From NCBI RefSeq assembly GCF_020740795.1, contig NC_067283.1:42955659-43019658 (forward strand): DNA of 64,000 nt, in the 5' to 3' direction. Under the pieces are notes generated by a model. The model did not search any database. It worked only from the letters and a program-made list of their open reading frames with translations, and was not told where the DNA came from. Source of the DNA: Apus apus. Taxonomy: Eukaryota; Chordata; Aves; Apodiformes; Apodidae. The stretch's first letter is position 1. Each line of letters opens with the position of its first letter. Both the position numbers and the translations under genes were made by a program. Positions 62,841 to 64,000 of this stretch are shown in pieces.

Positions 62841-64000
62841 ACTCAGTACAGCAATCTAATTTTAGCTAGTCTTGTCCATATGCAGTGGTACTCTTATGAG
62901 CCATTTCAAGTCACTGATCTGGCAAGAAACTTTTGAGCTTGTGAATAAATTTAATTAGTGAAAGATCTGACCAAAGCTAGAACTGATGCAAGCAAAAAGG
63001 AAAGAACAGTGTGGCTAGAGGCAAGGAAGGGAAGAACGAACTTTAAAATCCTTTATTGCAGTGCAGGTTAGCCCTGGTTCTTCTACAGGGTTCTTCTGCT
63101 TTGTAGTCTGCAGACCACTTCCAAAATGGAATCTGTAAAGCAGTACAAGAACTAGGGGGTCACAGGCCATTAAGCTGACTGAATTTGGCAATTCTGCACT
63201 TTCCCTTGAAAGTGTTAGAAGGCCACTATTGAAGTGTTTTGACCATCCACCACTGTTATCTCCAAGTGATATTAAAAGCATGTAGCAGCTGAAAGCTGGC
63301 ATAAAGGAAACCCCATATTATTTCATTTGAGTCTTGTGGCCTTATCTGCTTTCTGCAACAGCAAAATAATTTGAATCCAGGTAGTTTATCTATACAAGTC
63401 AAGTAATCCCATAGCTCTCACATAATTTTCTAAGCACGTTGTTTGGTTTGCAGCCTATTATTGAGAATTGTATTAAAAGAAAATTGAGGTGCTCTTTCAG
63501 TCTGAAATGAGACAATCAAGCACATTTTGACATTAGTTAGCATATTTGGGTTTAAATATGGCTAATACAAAGGTAAAGCCTTTTTCCAATGTAAAATCCT
63601 ATTCTAGTGGCTTTTATGACAGCAACATCTATTTACTACTGCAACATCGCTAATTCTATCCATATAACAAAAAAAGAATCACATAGAAGGAAGCTTTCAG
63701 CACTGCAATGCAAATATTGCCACGTTCATAGAACGCATTGAAGCATCTGACTGATATTAAGCATTTCTCTTGCTGTCCTGATAGCATTTTGACTCAGACA
63801 GTGAGGTTTCAAATGGTAAGCAACCAGATTTGGTTTCAACAGCAGCTCTGCAGCAATGAAAGATTGGCTTTTGCTTTTTCTTTTACACCAATAGTTTACT
63901 TTCTTTCCTTTCATACATCATTGCAGTATTTGCAGGCACTATCCCCCCTGAAAGCAACACCCAGAGTTCCACTCTTTAATGTTTGCCACTACAGGGACAG

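Larger units (their letters stand above)
27297..64000 (-). other. TRIM71: TRIM71 intron 1 (partial; inferred)
   Basis: At least 36.7 kb lie upstream of exon 2 with no recognisable exon. TRIM71 exon 1 should encode roughly 284 residues (868 in human minus the 584 found here), with a cysteine-rich RING in very GC-rich DNA. No such open frame or CpG-rich block is present on the minus strand, so intron 1 most likely continues past the right edge. The stretch holds one clear CR1 copy (62488-62840), simple repeats, small palindromes, three G-quadruplex motifs and a GC-richer patch at about 47420-47660. All open frames are under 130 codons and unrecognised. An unannotated non-coding RNA cannot be excluded. 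Confidence 0.7.

Overview
The window reads as vertebrate, and specifically bird, nuclear DNA. It is AT-rich, exons are small and separated by long introns with GT..AG boundaries, and the interspersed repeats are 5'-truncated CR1 LINEs plus one solo endogenous-retrovirus LTR, the usual avian mix. There are no bacterial-style operons, tRNAs, rRNAs or CRISPR arrays. The species cannot be fixed from the sequence alone.

Layout. (1) Positions 1-2905, + strand: the 3' end of CNOT10, a CCR4-NOT complex subunit, with its last two coding exons, short 3' UTR and polyadenylation signal. (2) About 2906-6020: intergenic DNA between two convergent genes. (3) About 6025-27296, - strand: most of TRIM71 (LIN-41), with a ~6.3 kb 3' UTR, the large last exon (filamin domain plus six NHL repeats), a small coiled-coil exon and an exon carrying the second half of B-box 2. 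The three exons join in frame to give 584 residues. (4) 27297-64000: by inference TRIM71 intron 1. No protein-coding gene is recognisable in these 36.7 kb, and the expected GC-rich exon 1 (start codon, RING, B-box 1) is not in the window.

How it works together. TRIM71 is an RNA-binding RING-family protein of early embryos and progenitor cells and a classic heterochronic target of let-7. Its 3' UTR here carries four perfect 8-mer let-7 sites in two pairs, a perfect 8-mer miR-125 site 27 nt after the stop codon, and two 8-mer miR-9 sites, one with extended pairing. CNOT10 belongs to the CCR4-NOT deadenylase, the machinery that miRNA complexes and TRIM71 itself are reported to recruit. The neighbourhood of the two genes is probably ancestral synteny rather than a functional unit.

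I found no previously unknown multi-gene system. The most useful points are the miRNA-site architecture of the TRIM71 3' UTR, the convergent CNOT10/TRIM71 orientation (I recall the human genes as tandem), the clean solo LTR with its target duplication, and several strong G-quadruplex motifs in the introns.
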